From Nocardioides zeae (GTDB lineage: Bacteria > Actinomycetota > Actinomycetes > Propionibacteriales > Nocardioidaceae): DNA of 64,000 nt. The position numbers were made by a program, and so were the translations under genes. The stretch covers positions 1,364,001-1,428,000 of the forward strand of contig NZ_JAUTAN010000001.1 of assembly GCF_030818655.1 (NCBI RefSeq), given 5' to 3'. The notes under the pieces were generated by a model, which saw only the letters and a program-made list of their open reading frames with translations, searched no databases and had not been told where the DNA came from. This document shows positions 44,478-53,520 of the stretch, one piece after another (within the stretch, counting starts at the first letter, position 1; the number at the start of each line of letters is the position of its first letter).

Positions 44478-45020
44478 GTGAGCGACTCGGAGCCCCTGAC
44501 GGACCCCCCGGCCGTCCGCCGCCTCGTCGTCCTGCGGCACGGGACCGCCACCGGCGCCGCTGCCAGCGACCACGAGCGCGACCTGACCGACCAGGGTCGC
44601 GCCGAGGCCACCGGCGTGGGGCGATGGCTGCGCACGGAGGGCCACCTGCCCGACCGCGCCCTCGTGTCGGACGCGCGTCGCACGCGCCGTACCTGGGAGG
44701 AGCTGGCCGCCGCCGGGAACCTGCTCGACGTGCCCGTCGAGCACGCGCCCGCGCTCTACAGCGCGGGTCCGGAGTCGGCGCTCGACCTCGTGCGCGCGAC
44801 CGACGCGGGGGTGGGCACCCTGCTGCTCGTGGGCCACAACCCGACCGTCGCCTCCCTCGCGCACCTGCTCCACGACGGGCGCGGCAGCGAGCGTGCGGCG
44901 CTGCGGATGGCCCAGGGCTACCCGCCGGCGGCGGTCACCGTGCTCGCGGTGCCCGTGCCGTGGCGCGAGCTCGCCTGGGGGCTCGCCCGCCTCGTCGACT
45001 TCCGCTCGCCGCGGCCCTGA
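44478..45020 (+). CDS. SixA-like phosphohistidine phosphatase (histidine phosphatase family)
   Basis: A 180-aa histidine phosphatase starting at GTG 44478 (VSDSEPLTDPPAVRR). The catalytic RHG is in LVVLRHGTATG, with the SDARRTRRTWEEL segment and the second His in LLVGHNPTVASLAHLL. Substrate is a phosphohistidine or another small phosphate ester; SixA acts on phosphotransfer proteins in Escherichia coli. It converges on serB with a 16-bp gap. Confidence 0.88.
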   Translation: MSDSEPLTDPPAVRRLVVLRHGTATGAAASDHERDLTDQGRAEATGVGRWLRTEGHLPDRALVSDARRTRRTWEELAAAGNLLDVPVEHAPALYSAGPESALDLVRATDAGVGTLLLVGHNPTVASLAHLLHDGRGSERAALRMAQGYPPAAVTVLAVPVPWRELAWGLARLVDFRSPRP

Positions 45021-45036
45021 GCCGGTACGCCGCGCC

Positions 45037-46359
45037 TCAGCCCGCGACGGGGGCGGGGGTCACGAGGCCGGCGGCCGCGTCGGCGGCCTCGACGTCCTCG
45101 CGGGAGATGCCGAGCAGGTAGATGATCGTGTCGAGGTAGGGCACGTTGACGGCGACCTCGGCGGCCTCCCGGACCGCGGGCTTGGCGTTGAACGCGATGC
45201 CGAGGCCCGCGACGCCGAGCATGTCGAGGTCGTTGGCGCCGTCGCCGACGGCGATGACCGACTCGACGGGGATGCCCACCTCCGCCGCGAACTGGCGGAG
45301 CGCCGTGGCCTTGCCCGCCCGGTCGACGACCGGGCCCACGATGCGTCCGGTCAGGCGACCGTCGACGATCTCGAGCTCGTTGGCCCGGGCGAAGTCGATG
45401 CCGAGGTCGGCGGACAGCCGGTCGGTGATCTGGCTGAAGCCGCCCGAGACGATGGCGAAGCGGTAGCCGAGCCGCTTGAGGGTGCGCACCATCGTGCGCG
45501 CGCCGGGGGCGAGCCGGATCCCGGCGTAGACCTCGTCCAACGCGGTCGCCTCGACGCCCTCGAGCCGCGCCACGCGCTGGCGCAGCGACTCCTCGAAGTC
45601 GATCTCGCCGCGCATCGCGGCCTCGGTGACCGCGGCGACCTCGTCCTCGCACCCGGCGTGGGCCGCCAGCATCTCGATGACCTCGCCCTGGATGAGGGTG
45701 GAGTCGACGTCCATGACGATGAGCCGCATGCTGCGCCGCAGCAGGTTGGCCGGCTGCACCGCCACGTCCACGCCCTGGCGGGCCGCCTCCGCTGCGAGCG
45801 AGAGGCGCAGACGCTCGGGGTCGGCGCCCGACACGTGGAGGTCGATCGCGGTGACGGGGTAGCGCGCCATGCGCTCGATGCGGTCGATGTTGGCACCGGC
45901 GTCGGCGATGCGGCCGGTGATCTCGGCGAGCGCCTCGGCCCGGAGCGGTGCGCCGATGACGGAGACGTGCACCCGGCCGGCGCCGCGGCTGTGGTTGTCG
46001 CCGGTGCCCTGCTCGACCTCCACCTGCATCCCGACCGCGGTCGCGGCGCGCGTGACCTCGTCGCGCAGGCGGTCGACCTCGGCGGGGGCGTCGGGCGCGG
46101 TGACCAGCAGGCCCAGCACGAGGCGACCGCGCAGCACGATCTGCTCGACGTCGAGCACGTCGACGCCCGCCTGCGCCAGCACGCCGAGCATCGAGGTGGT
46201 GACGCCGGGCCGGTCCTTGCCCGTGAGGGTCAGCAGGAGGGTCCGCTCGGCACCGGGAGCACCGGCGGGGAAGGCCGCGCCGGGCGACCCGTGGGGCGCG
46301 GGGTGGGCGGGACCGCCGTCCGTGGGACGGGGCTGGCTGGGGTCGGCGGGAGCGCTCAT
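45037..46359 (-). CDS. serB: SerB, phosphoserine phosphatase with tandem ACT domains
   Basis: Final enzyme of L-serine synthesis, 440 aa, starting MSAPADPSQPRPTDGG. After a disordered Pro-rich 35 residues come two ACT domains (about 40-118: LLLTLTGKDRPGVTTSML; about 128-200) and a HAD phosphatase whose nucleophile and acid are D217 and D219 (MDVDSTLIQGEV). Later motifs are FAIVSGGFSQITDRL and VIAVGDGANDLDML. The ACT pair, as in the Mycobacterium SerB2, implies feedback by serine. Confidence 0.95.
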   Translation of the reverse strand: MSAPADPSQPRPTDGGPAHPAPHGSPGAAFPAGAPGAERTLLLTLTGKDRPGVTTSMLGVLAQAGVDVLDVEQIVLRGRLVLGLLVTAPDAPAEVDRLRDEVTRAATAVGMQVEVEQGTGDNHSRGAGRVHVSVIGAPLRAEALAEITGRIADAGANIDRIERMARYPVTAIDLHVSGADPERLRLSLAAEAARQGVDVAVQPANLLRRSMRLIVMDVDSTLIQGEVIEMLAAHAGCEDEVAAVTEAAMRGEIDFEESLRQRVARLEGVEATALDEVYAGIRLAPGARTMVRTLKRLGYRFAIVSGGFSQITDRLSADLGIDFARANELEIVDGRLTGRIVGPVVDRAGKATALRQFAAEVGIPVESVIAVGDGANDLDMLGVAGLGIAFNAKPAVREAAEVAVNVPYLDTIIYLLGISREDVEAADAAAGLVTPAPVAG

Positions 46360-46426
46360 CGGGGGCGAGGGTACCGCTCGGGCGCGTCGGCCCGGTGTCC
46401 AGCGTCGGGCCGGCGCCGGACCGGCG

Positions 46427-47158
46427 TCAGGCGGGCGGCCAGACCTCGGGCGACGCCGCGGCGGTGAGCGCGTGACGGGCGGCGCGGGCCAACCCCTGGA
46501 CCGCGTCGCGACGGGCGTCGATCTCGACGGCGGTGACGGCGGCGCCGTCGGTCCTCCCGGCCAGCGCCGCGACGCGCTGCAACCGCAGGGCACGGCCGGC
46601 GAGGTCCACGCAGCGGGCGGGGACGCCGGGCGGAGCCTCGAGGTCGCTGCCCACCCGTCGCAGGTCCAGGAGCTCGTCGGCGACCTCGGGCTGCCAGCGG
46701 GCGACGTCGAGCCGGGCGAGCCCGTCGGCGGCCTCCAGCAGCGCGGACCGCAGCCCCCGGTCCGCGTCGCCCACGTCGGGGAGCGGACGCCGACCGACGG
46801 CGTGCGCGGTCCACTCGATCGCCGCCCCGACCCCGGCCGGCGTCCAGCCGACGCCGACCGCGGCCGCCACGACCGCCTCGCCGGCGTCGAGCGCCGCGGC
46901 GTTGAACGCGGCCGGACCGCCGAGACCGACGAGGTCGCCCGCCACGGGGAAGGCGGCACCGATCTCCTGGGCGCCGGCGCTGCGCAGGAGGCCCAGGGCC
47001 TCCACGAGGCTGGTCGACGGGCCCCCGTGGGCCGGGGCCACGACGTGGCGCACCGCGTGCTCGCCGAGGGCGTCGAGGAGGTCGTCGGCCGCGACGTGCC
47101 CGCGCAGCCAGGCGGTGCCCCACCAGGCGAGGGTGAGGGAGACGGGCTGGGATTCCAC
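46427..47158 (-). CDS. Conserved actinobacterial hypothetical protein
   Basis: A 243-aa product from GTG 47158 (VESQPVSLTLAWWGTAWLRG), 6 nt after a TACCCT box. It is Ala/Gly/Val-rich but soluble by composition, with segments DALGEHAVRHVVAPAHGGPSTSLVEALGLLR and AVDAGEAVVAAAVGVGWTP-like hydrophobic stretches. I recall homologues in Streptomyces next to the same ABC gene, but no domain of known function. Position between serB and the divergent ABC ATPase is the only lead. Confidence 0.75.
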   Translation of the reverse strand: MESQPVSLTLAWWGTAWLRGHVAADDLLDALGEHAVRHVVAPAHGGPSTSLVEALGLLRSAGAQEIGAAFPVAGDLVGLGGPAAFNAAALDAGEAVVAAAVGVGWTPAGVGAAIEWTAHAVGRRPLPDVGDADRGLRSALLEAADGLARLDVARWQPEVADELLDLRRVGSDLEAPPGVPARCVDLAGRALRLQRVAALAGRTDGAAVTAVEIDARRDAVQGLARAARHALTAAASPEVWPPA

Positions 47159-47210
47159 GGGGCGAGGGTACGGCGCGGGCTCGGCGCCCGACCTCGATAG
47201 GGTGCCGGTC
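47159..47210. promoter_or_regulatory. Compact divergent leaderless promoter pair
   Basis: Only 52 bp separate two opposite start codons. TACCCT (minus, plus-strand 47165-47170) is 6 nt from the GTG of the hypothetical gene, and TAGGGT (47198-47203) is 7 nt from the ATG of the ABC gene. The -35 region of each must lie over the other gene's -10. Confidence 0.65.
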
Positions 47211-48008
47211 ATGACCGCTGTGCTCGAGCTCGCCGACGTGACGGTCCGACGGGGGGACGCGGTCCTGCTCGACCGGGTCACCTGGGTGGTGTCCGAGGGG
47301 GAACGGTGGGTGCTGCTCGGCCCCAACGGGGCCGGGAAGACCACGCTGCTCCAGATCGCCGCCGCCCAGCTGCACCCCACCTCGGGTGCGGTCGGCCTGC
47401 TCGGCGAGCTGCTGGGCACCGTGGACGTGTTCGAGCTCCGGCCCCGGATCGGCGTGGCCAGCGCGGCCGTCGCCGAGCGCATCCCCCGTGGGGAGACGGT
47501 GCGCGACCTGGTGCTCACCGCGGCGTACGCCGTGGTGGGGCGCTGGAAGGAGTCCTACGACGAGCCCGACCACGCCCGCGCGGACGCGCTGCTGCGCGAG
47601 ATGAGCGTCGAGCACCTGGCGGACCGCACCTTCGGCACGCTGAGCGAGGGCGAGCGCAAGCGGGTGCAGATCGCACGCTCGCTCATGACGGACCCCGAGC
47701 TCCTGCTGCTCGACGAGCCGGGGGCGGGCCTCGACCTCGGCGGTCGTGAGGACCTCGTCAGCACGCTGTCCGTCCTCGCCTACGACCCGGACTCGCCGGC
47801 GACGGTGCTGGTCTCCCACCACGTGGAGGAGATCCCGCCGGGCTTCACGCACGCGCTGCTGCTCCGCGAGGGCCGGGTGACGGCGGCCGGCCCCATCGCG
47901 GAGACGCTCACCGAGGCCAACCTCTCGGCCACCTTCGACACCCCGCTCACCGTCCGCCTCGAGGACGGTCGCTGGTCGGCCCGTCGGCGCTCGCGCCGCC
48001 AGGCCTGA
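47211..48008 (+). CDS. Stand-alone ABC transporter ATP-binding protein
   Basis: A 265-aa single ABC domain: LLGPNGAGKTTLLQIAAAQ, signature TLSEGERKRVQIARSL, LLLLDEPGAGLDLGGRE and the H-loop VLVSHHVEEIPPGFTHAL. EGERKR instead of SGGQxQ places it with the ModF/YlmA-like iron-molybdenum-type group. No permease is adjacent, so it either pairs with a distant membrane protein or has a non-transport role. Starts 7 nt after TAGGGT. Confidence 0.87.
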   Translation: MTAVLELADVTVRRGDAVLLDRVTWVVSEGERWVLLGPNGAGKTTLLQIAAAQLHPTSGAVGLLGELLGTVDVFELRPRIGVASAAVAERIPRGETVRDLVLTAAYAVVGRWKESYDEPDHARADALLREMSVEHLADRTFGTLSEGERKRVQIARSLMTDPELLLLDEPGAGLDLGGREDLVSTLSVLAYDPDSPATVLVSHHVEEIPPGFTHALLLREGRVTAAGPIAETLTEANLSATFDTPLTVRLEDGRWSARRRSRRQA

Positions 48009-48015
48009 GCCCGCG

Positions 48016-48801
48016 GTGAGCGGCTTCGACCCCTCCTGGGTGGAGATGGTGGCGATCCTCGCCGCCGGGGGCGTGGCGGGCGCCATCAACACGGTGGTCG
48101 GCTCGGGCACCCTCGTCACGTTCCCGACGCTGCTGGCCTTCGGCGTGCCGCCGATCGTGGCCAACGCCTCGAACACGATCGGTCTCGTGCCGGGCTCGCT
48201 GTCGGGCGCGTGGGGCTACCGCCGCGAGCTGGCCGGGCAACGGGCACGCATCCTGCGCTTCGCCAGCGCCTCCGCGCTCGGCGGCATCCTGGGTGCCGTC
48301 CTGCTGTTCGCCCTGCCGGACGGCGCGTTCTCCGCGATCGTCCCGGCGCTCATCGTGCTCGGCCTCGTGCTGGTGGTCACCGGCCCGCGGATCTCCGCGG
48401 CCATCGCCCGGCGGCGTGAGGCGCGGGGACTGGGGGAGCGTCCCGAGCACGGCCCCTGGTGGCTCTGGCCCGTGGTGGCGCTCTGCGGCGTCTACGGCGG
48501 CTACTTCGGCGCCGCCCAGGGCATCATCATGATGGCCTTCCTCGGGATCGGCCTCGACGAGACGCTGCAGCGGCTCAACGCCATGAAGAACCTGCTCGTC
48601 GCCCTCGTCAACGGCATCGCGGGCGTGCTCTTCGCCGTCTTCGTCGACGTCGACTGGCTCGTCGTCCTGCTCGTCGGCGTCGGCGCCGTGGTCGGCGCCC
48701 AGGTCGGGGCTCGCTACGGGCGCCGCCTGCCCGACGGCGTGCTCCGCGGCATCATCGTGGTGGTCGGGGTCGTGGCGCTCGGCGTCTTCCTCGCGGGCTG
48801 A
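48016..48801 (+). CDS. TauE/SafE family sulfite or anion exporter
   Basis: A 261-aa membrane protein with about eight helices. The TauE/SafE repeats are seen in AAGGVAGAINTVVGSGTLVTFPTLLAFGVPPIVANASNTIG and GVYGGYFGAAQGIIMMAFLGIG. The GTG lies 7 bp after the ABC gene stop, so the two may be co-transcribed, but members of this family act alone. Substrate could be sulfite, sulfonate or a related anion. Confidence 0.9.
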   Translation: MSGFDPSWVEMVAILAAGGVAGAINTVVGSGTLVTFPTLLAFGVPPIVANASNTIGLVPGSLSGAWGYRRELAGQRARILRFASASALGGILGAVLLFALPDGAFSAIVPALIVLGLVLVVTGPRISAAIARRREARGLGERPEHGPWWLWPVVALCGVYGGYFGAAQGIIMMAFLGIGLDETLQRLNAMKNLLVALVNGIAGVLFAVFVDVDWLVVLLVGVGAVVGAQVGARYGRRLPDGVLRGIIVVVGVVALGVFLAG

Positions 48802-48811
48802 CCCACGACGC

Positions 48812-48849
48812 ACGAGGGGCCCCTGCCGGTGTCGGCAGGGGCCCCTCGT
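48812..48849. terminator. Bidirectional terminator between TauE and RDD genes
   Basis: Perfect 17-bp stem ACGAGGGGCCCCTGCCG/CGGCAGGGGCCCCTCGT with a GTGT tetraloop, placed between convergent stops at 48801 and 48868. Confidence 0.85.
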
Positions 48850-48867
48850 CGTGGACGGGTGCTCGGG

Positions 48868-49416
48868 TCAGCCGAGCTTCATCACGTAGGTCTCGTTGGC
48901 GAGCTTGTCGTGGAAGCCCTGGCGGAGCTGCTTGTCCTGGCTGATCGTGACGGCGATGAAGATGTAGACGCCGAGCTGCAGCAGCGTGCTGAGCACGTTG
49001 AAGATCCCGAGGGGCACGAGCGCGAGCAGACCGAAGAGGTAGAAGAAGTTGCGCTTGACCGACTGCGCGGGCGTCACGGGCGCGCCGGCCGGACCGACGA
49101 CCTTGAGCTTCATGGCCTTCTTGCCCAGCGTCTGGCCCGACGTGGTCTCGAAGAAGACGTAGTAGCCCAAGGAGATGGCGAGGCCCAGGATCGCACCGAT
49201 AGCGGTCACGGCGTAGTTCGCCTCGCCACCGGAACCGATGAGGATCGCGGCGAGGACCAGCCCGATCACGAAGCTGACGATCGTCAGCAGGATGCCGTCG
49301 ATGAGGCGCGCCAGGAAGCGGTCCATCAGCTCGGCCGGGCGGGGCTGGGGTGCGCCGTACGCGCCGGGCTGGGGTGCGCCGTACCCACCGGGCGGCGGGG
49401 GCTGGTTGTAGCTCAC
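48868..49416 (-). CDS. RDD domain membrane protein
   Basis: A 182-aa protein whose first 30 residues are Pro/Gly/Tyr/Gln-rich repeats (PPPPGGYGAPQPGAYGAPQP), followed by the RDD motif MDRFLARLIDGILLTIVSFVIG and three or four transmembrane helices. GQTLGKKAMKLKVVGPAGAPVTPAQSVKRN is the typical central loop. GTG start with GGAG 7 nt upstream. Role unknown; some RDD proteins act as ion exchangers. Confidence 0.9.
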   Translation of the reverse strand: MSYNQPPPPGGYGAPQPGAYGAPQPRPAELMDRFLARLIDGILLTIVSFVIGLVLAAILIGSGGEANYAVTAIGAILGLAISLGYYVFFETTSGQTLGKKAMKLKVVGPAGAPVTPAQSVKRNFFYLFGLLALVPLGIFNVLSTLLQLGVYIFIAVTISQDKQLRQGFHDKLANETYVMKLG

Positions 49417-49529
49417 GAGGAGTCTCCTTCGAAGGGGTGGCTGCTGCAGTGGCCACCACCGTATCGGCGGGGGCGAGGTCAGGCGCCGACCTGCCCACCT
49501 CCGGGGCAGCTCAAACGACGGCCGGCGGG

Positions 49530-50483
49530 TCAGTCCTCGTCGATCCGGCTCCGCAGCCAGCGGTCGAGCTCCGCGTAGGCGAGCGACCGGGCGGGCTGCC
49601 GGGACAGGATCACGTCGTGGAGCGCGCCGGGCACGGTCGCCAGCGTCAGGTGCCGAGCCCCGACGTAGGGCGACCAGCGCCGGATCTGCTGGACGTCGAG
49701 CACGACGTCGCTCGACAGCACGTCCTCGCCCATCTCCCGGGGCGCGGTCGTGCGGTCCGAGGAGAGCACCAGCACCGGCACCCCGACGGCGAGCCCGCGG
49801 TGGAGGCGCGCGTGGGCGCGGCGCACGGCCCGCAGCCACCCCAGCTGCACCGGCACCGACTCCAGCGGCTTCCACTGCAGGTCGTAGTCGAACTCGCCCT
49901 CGTGGTCGCGGTGGAGGCTGCGGCCGTAGAGCCCGCTGACGTTGCGGGGCAGCACGCGGCGGGGGAAGCGGGCGCCCAGCAGGTCGATCGCCACCGTGCC
50001 CACGGTGCGCGCGAGGAGGGAGCCGCGCAGGTCGAACCACGGGGAGTTGAGCACGAGCCCGACGAGCCCCGACGGCGTGCGGTCGTGGGCCCACAGCGCG
50101 ACGATGAGCCCACCCGTGCTGTGGCCCGAGAGCAGCACCCGCTCGTGGCCGTCGCGATCGGTGATCCGCTCCCAGGCGGCGTCGAGCTCCTCGTCGTACG
50201 CGGCGAGGTCGTCGACGTAGGTGGGGGTCTGGTGGGGGAGGATCGACCGGCCGTACTTGCGCAGGTCGAGCGCGTAGACGTCGTAGCCCCGCTCGGCCCA
50301 CCACGCGGCGTACTCGGTGTGGAAGAAGTAGTCGCAGAACCCGTGGACGTGGAGCACGGCACCCCGCGACGGACCGACGGCGGGGCGGTGGACGAGCGTG
50401 GCGACGACCTCGCCCTCGTCGTCGGGGCGGAGCGGGATCGTCTCGGCCGTGTAGGGCGGTCCGAGCACGTCGGGCTGGCTCAT
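49530..50483 (-). CDS. Alpha/beta hydrolase (monoacylglycerol lipase/serine aminopeptidase S33-like)
   Basis: A 317-aa hydrolase. HVHGFCDYFFHTEYA is the oxyanion loop, S122 in LLSGHSTGGLIVALW is the nucleophile, VLVLSSDRTTAP the acidic-residue strand and GALHDVILSR holds the catalytic His. No signal peptide. The sequence is closest in style to bacterial monoglyceride lipases. Divergent from the phosphatase gene with 56 bp between starts. Confidence 0.88.
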   Translation of the reverse strand: MSQPDVLGPPYTAETIPLRPDDEGEVVATLVHRPAVGPSRGAVLHVHGFCDYFFHTEYAAWWAERGYDVYALDLRKYGRSILPHQTPTYVDDLAAYDEELDAAWERITDRDGHERVLLSGHSTGGLIVALWAHDRTPSGLVGLVLNSPWFDLRGSLLARTVGTVAIDLLGARFPRRVLPRNVSGLYGRSLHRDHEGEFDYDLQWKPLESVPVQLGWLRAVRRAHARLHRGLAVGVPVLVLSSDRTTAPREMGEDVLSSDVVLDVQQIRRWSPYVGARHLTLATVPGALHDVILSRQPARSLAYAELDRWLRSRIDED

Positions 50484-50539
50484 GGGGCCATCTCACCATC
50501 CACCGCTGGTGGGCGGTGCGCAGGCCGTACGCTTCGCCG

Positions 50540-51637
50540 GTGAGCACCACCACGCGGATGCGCTCGGGCGCCGCGGCCTACCTCGACGACCGCGTCGGTC
50601 GCTGGCGCACGGGTTCGGCCAGCGGTCAGCGGTGGGTGCTCGACCTGCTGCTGGTCGGGGTCGTCGTCTGCTTCGGCGTCTCCGTGTGGGACTACGGCTT
50701 CATGCCGGTCACCGCCTACCTCGTCTGGCTCATCGTCGGCATGATGCTGCTGCGGTTCTGGCCGCTGGCGGTGTTCGCGACCGTGTGCGCGGTGCTGGGC
50801 TTCACGACCGTCCTCGCCGCCGGCGAGTTCACCGCCCCCCGTATCTCGGCCCTCGTCGCCCTGCTCGTCGCCTCGGCGCTCGTGCTCGTCCACGCCCGGC
50901 GGCAACGCACCGGTCTGCCCACCGTCGTCAGCGAGGCGATGCTCGTCGACCTGCGCGACCGGCTGCAGGCTCAGAGCGTCGTGCCTGCCCTCCCGGCCGG
51001 ATGGTCGGCGGAGTCGGCGAACCGCCCGGCCTACGGCGTCGCCTACGCCGGCGACTTCCTCGTGGCGGACACGACCGGCGACGGCCGTCACCTCGAGATG
51101 ATCCTCGTCGACGTCTGCGGCAAGGGCGTGGGCGCGGGCACGCAGGCGCTGCAGCTCGCCGGTGCGCTCGGCGGGCTCCTGGGTGCGCTGCCCCCGGTCG
51201 CGCTCATGGGCGCCGCCAACGACTTCCTGCTGCGCCGCGGCGACGACGACTCCTTCGCCACCGCCGTGCACGTGCGGGTCGACCTGGAGACCGGTTCCTA
51301 CAGCATCGTCAGCGCCGGGCACCCGCCGGCGCTGCGGTACGACGAGGGTGCGGCGCGGTGGCTCGTCGACAACGCCCGCGGCACGGCGCTGGGCATCGTC
51401 CCGCGCCCGGAGCTGGTCGAGAGCCGCGGCACGCTGCAGCCGGGTGAGGCCCTGCTCTTCTACACCGACGGCGTCGTCGAGTCGCGCGACGCGGACCTCG
51501 ACGTCGGCATCGCCTGGCTCCAGGCGACGGCCGCCCGCGAGGTGGCCGACGGGTTCCGGGGGGCCGCGAGCCGGATCATCACGCAGGTCAGCCGTGGCGA
51601 CGACGACCGCGCGGTGCTCCTGGTGGTGCGGGACTGA
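50540..51637 (+). CDS. SpoIIE/RsbU-type PP2C phosphatase with N-terminal membrane segments
   Basis: A 365-aa protein with three to four helices (about residues 35-110: LDLLLVGVVVCFGVSVWDYG; FMPVTAYLVWLIVGMMLLRF; ALVALLVASALVLVHA) and a cytoplasmic PPM phosphatase domain: GVAYAGDFLVADTTGDGRHLEMILVDVCGKGVGAGTQAL (metal Asp in VDVCGKG), SAGHPPALRY, LLFYTDGVVESRD and the final GDDDRAVLLVVRD. The GTG at 50540 is preferred over ATG 50516 because TACGCT (50528-50533) lies 6 nt before it. Usually these regulate an anti-anti-sigma factor; none is adjacent. Confidence 0.88.
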   Translation: MSTTTRMRSGAAAYLDDRVGRWRTGSASGQRWVLDLLLVGVVVCFGVSVWDYGFMPVTAYLVWLIVGMMLLRFWPLAVFATVCAVLGFTTVLAAGEFTAPRISALVALLVASALVLVHARRQRTGLPTVVSEAMLVDLRDRLQAQSVVPALPAGWSAESANRPAYGVAYAGDFLVADTTGDGRHLEMILVDVCGKGVGAGTQALQLAGALGGLLGALPPVALMGAANDFLLRRGDDDSFATAVHVRVDLETGSYSIVSAGHPPALRYDEGAARWLVDNARGTALGIVPRPELVESRGTLQPGEALLFYTDGVVESRDADLDVGIAWLQATAAREVADGFRGAASRIITQVSRGDDDRAVLLVVRD

Positions 51638-51665
51638 TCGGGGAACAAAGCTGGAGCGGTCCCGG

Positions 51666-51692
51666 TTGACGTGATAGTTTCACTTTCAACTA
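51666..51692 (+). promoter_or_regulatory. Promoter and inverted repeat of the CE1758/CE1759-type operon
   Basis: TTGACG (51666-51671) is a good -35; ACTACA follows after 17 nt. Between them lies TAGTT-N8-AACTA (51675-51692), the half-site type used by MarR-family regulators. The operator would block the spacer and -10. No MarR gene is adjacent. Confidence 0.55.
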
Positions 51693-51704
51693 CACGAGGA
51701 GCGA

Positions 51705-52862
51705 GTGAGCGACATGCAGATCGGCATCTTCAGCGTCGGCGACGTCACGACCGACCCCACCACGGGCCGCACCCCCAGCGAGCACGAGCGCATCAAGTCG
51801 ACCGTCGCGATCGCCCGCAAGGCGGAGGAGGTCGGCCTCGACGTGTTCGCGACGGGGGAGCACCACAACCCGCCGTTCATCTCCTCGAACCCGACGGCCA
51901 CGCTCGCCTACATCGGCGCGCAGACCGAGCGCATCGTGCTGTCGACGGCGACGACGCTGATCACGACCACCGACCCGGTGCTGATCGCGGAGGACTACGC
52001 CAAGATCCAGCACCTCACCGACGGTCGGGTCGACCTCATGATGGGTCGCGGCAACACCGGGCCCGTGTACCCCTGGTTCGGCAAGGACATCCGCAAGGGC
52101 ATCGAGCTGGCGATCGAGAACTACGCGCTGCTGCGTCGCCTGTGGCGCGAGGACGTCGTCGACTGGCAGGGCAAGCACCGCACGCCGCTGCAGGGCTACA
52201 CCTCGACGCCGCGCCCGCTCGACGGCGTCGCGCCCTTCGTGTGGCACGGCTCGATCCGCAGCCCCGAGATCGCCGAGCAGGCGGCCTACTACGGTGACGG
52301 CTTCTTCCACAACCACATCTTCTGGCCGGCGTCGCACACACGGCAGATGGTGGCGCTCTACCGTCGCCGGTTCGAGCACTACGGCCACGGCACCGCGGAC
52401 GAGGCGATCGTCGGCCTGGGCGGCCAGTTCTTCATGCGGCGCAACAGCCAGGAGGCGGTGCGGGAGTTCCGCCCCTACTTCGACAACGCCCCCGTCTACG
52501 GCCACGGCCCGTCGCTCGAGGACTTCACCTCGCAGACGCCGCTGACGGTCGGCTCGCCGCAGCAGGTGCTGGAGCGGACGCTGTCGTTCCGCGACTACGC
52601 GGGTCACTACCAGCGGCAGCTGTTCCTCATCGACCACGCCGGGCTGCCGCTGAAGACGGTGCTCGAGCAGCTCGACCTGCTCGGAGAGATCCTGCCGGAG
52701 ATGCGGAAGGGCTTCGCGGAGGGCCGCCCGGCCAACGTGCCGGACGCGCCGACCCACGCCTCGCTCGTCGCCGCCGCCGGTGGCGCGCGCGACACGACCG
52801 TGCACGCCGCCGACGACGTCACCGGCGCCCGCGCCGAGGACGCCGTGGAGGTGGGGGCGTGA
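51705..52862 (+). CDS. LLM class flavin-dependent oxidoreductase, CE1758 family
   Basis: A 385-aa bacterial luciferase-like TIM-barrel monooxygenase (MQIGIFSVGDVTTDPTTGRTP; GLDVFATGEHHNPPFISSNP; LMMGRGNTGPVYPWFG; YGDGFFHNHIFWPASH). GTG start with GAGGAG upstream. Stop overlaps the next gene (GTGA), the FMN reductase that would supply reduced flavin. The C-terminal 40 residues are an Ala/Asp-rich tail beyond the barrel. Substrate unknown. Confidence 0.9.
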   Translation: MSDMQIGIFSVGDVTTDPTTGRTPSEHERIKSTVAIARKAEEVGLDVFATGEHHNPPFISSNPTATLAYIGAQTERIVLSTATTLITTTDPVLIAEDYAKIQHLTDGRVDLMMGRGNTGPVYPWFGKDIRKGIELAIENYALLRRLWREDVVDWQGKHRTPLQGYTSTPRPLDGVAPFVWHGSIRSPEIAEQAAYYGDGFFHNHIFWPASHTRQMVALYRRRFEHYGHGTADEAIVGLGGQFFMRRNSQEAVREFRPYFDNAPVYGHGPSLEDFTSQTPLTVGSPQQVLERTLSFRDYAGHYQRQLFLIDHAGLPLKTVLEQLDLLGEILPEMRKGFAEGRPANVPDAPTHASLVAAAGGARDTTVHAADDVTGARAEDAVEVGA

Positions 52863-53494
52863 CCCGCCGGATCGCCGTGGTGACGGCCGGGCTCTCCCAG
52901 CCGTCCAGCACCCGGCTCCTCGCCGACCAGCTCGCCGACGCGACGGCGGCGGCGCTCGGCGCGGCGGGCGAGGAGGTGCACGTCGACGTGGTCGAGCTGC
53001 GCGACGTCGCCCACGCGCTGACCGACCACCTGCTGACGGGCTTCGCCACCGGCGGGCTCGCCGAGGCGATCGGCGACGTGGCGCGGGCCGACGGGCTGAT
53101 CGTGGTGACGCCGGTCTTCAGCGCGTCGTACTCCGGCCTGTTCAAGACCTTCTTCGACGTGCTCGAGCCGGAGACGCTGGCGGGCAAGCCGGTGCTGCTC
53201 GCCGCGACCGCGGGCACGGCGCGGCACTCGCTCGTGATCGAGCACGCGCTGCGGCCGCTGTTCGCCTACCTGCGGGCGGTCACCGTGCCCACCGGCGTCT
53301 TCGCCGCCACCGAGGACTTCGGCGGCGACACGCAGCTCGCCGCCCGGGTCCACCGGGCGGCCGGGGAGCTCGCGGCCCTGGTCGCCGGCGCCCCGGTCGC
53401 GGCGTCCCGGCGGTCGACGGCGCTGCCCGCGGCCGACGAGGAGTTCGGCGACGTCGTGCCCTTCGAGGCGCTGCTGCGCGGCGAGGGCCTCTGA
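52859..53494 (+). CDS. NAD(P)H-dependent FMN reductase, CE1759 family
   Basis: A 211-aa flavodoxin-fold reductase: AVVTAGLSQPSSTRLLADQL (FMN phosphate loop), VVTPVFSASYSGLFKTFFDVLEPETLAGKPVLLAATAGT. Coupled by a GTGA overlap to the oxidoreductase, it forms a two-component monooxygenase system. The 82 bp after its stop lead into the palindromic border of the second AbiEi-like cassette. Confidence 0.92.
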   Translation: MTRRIAVVTAGLSQPSSTRLLADQLADATAAALGAAGEEVHVDVVELRDVAHALTDHLLTGFATGGLAEAIGDVARADGLIVVTPVFSASYSGLFKTFFDVLEPETLAGKPVLLAATAGTARHSLVIEHALRPLFAYLRAVTVPTGVFAATEDFGGDTQLAARVHRAAGELAALVAGAPVAASRRSTALPAADEEFGDVVPFEALLRGEGL

Positions 53495-53520
53495 CGCTCG
53501 GGGCTGCTGGCCTCGGGGGC

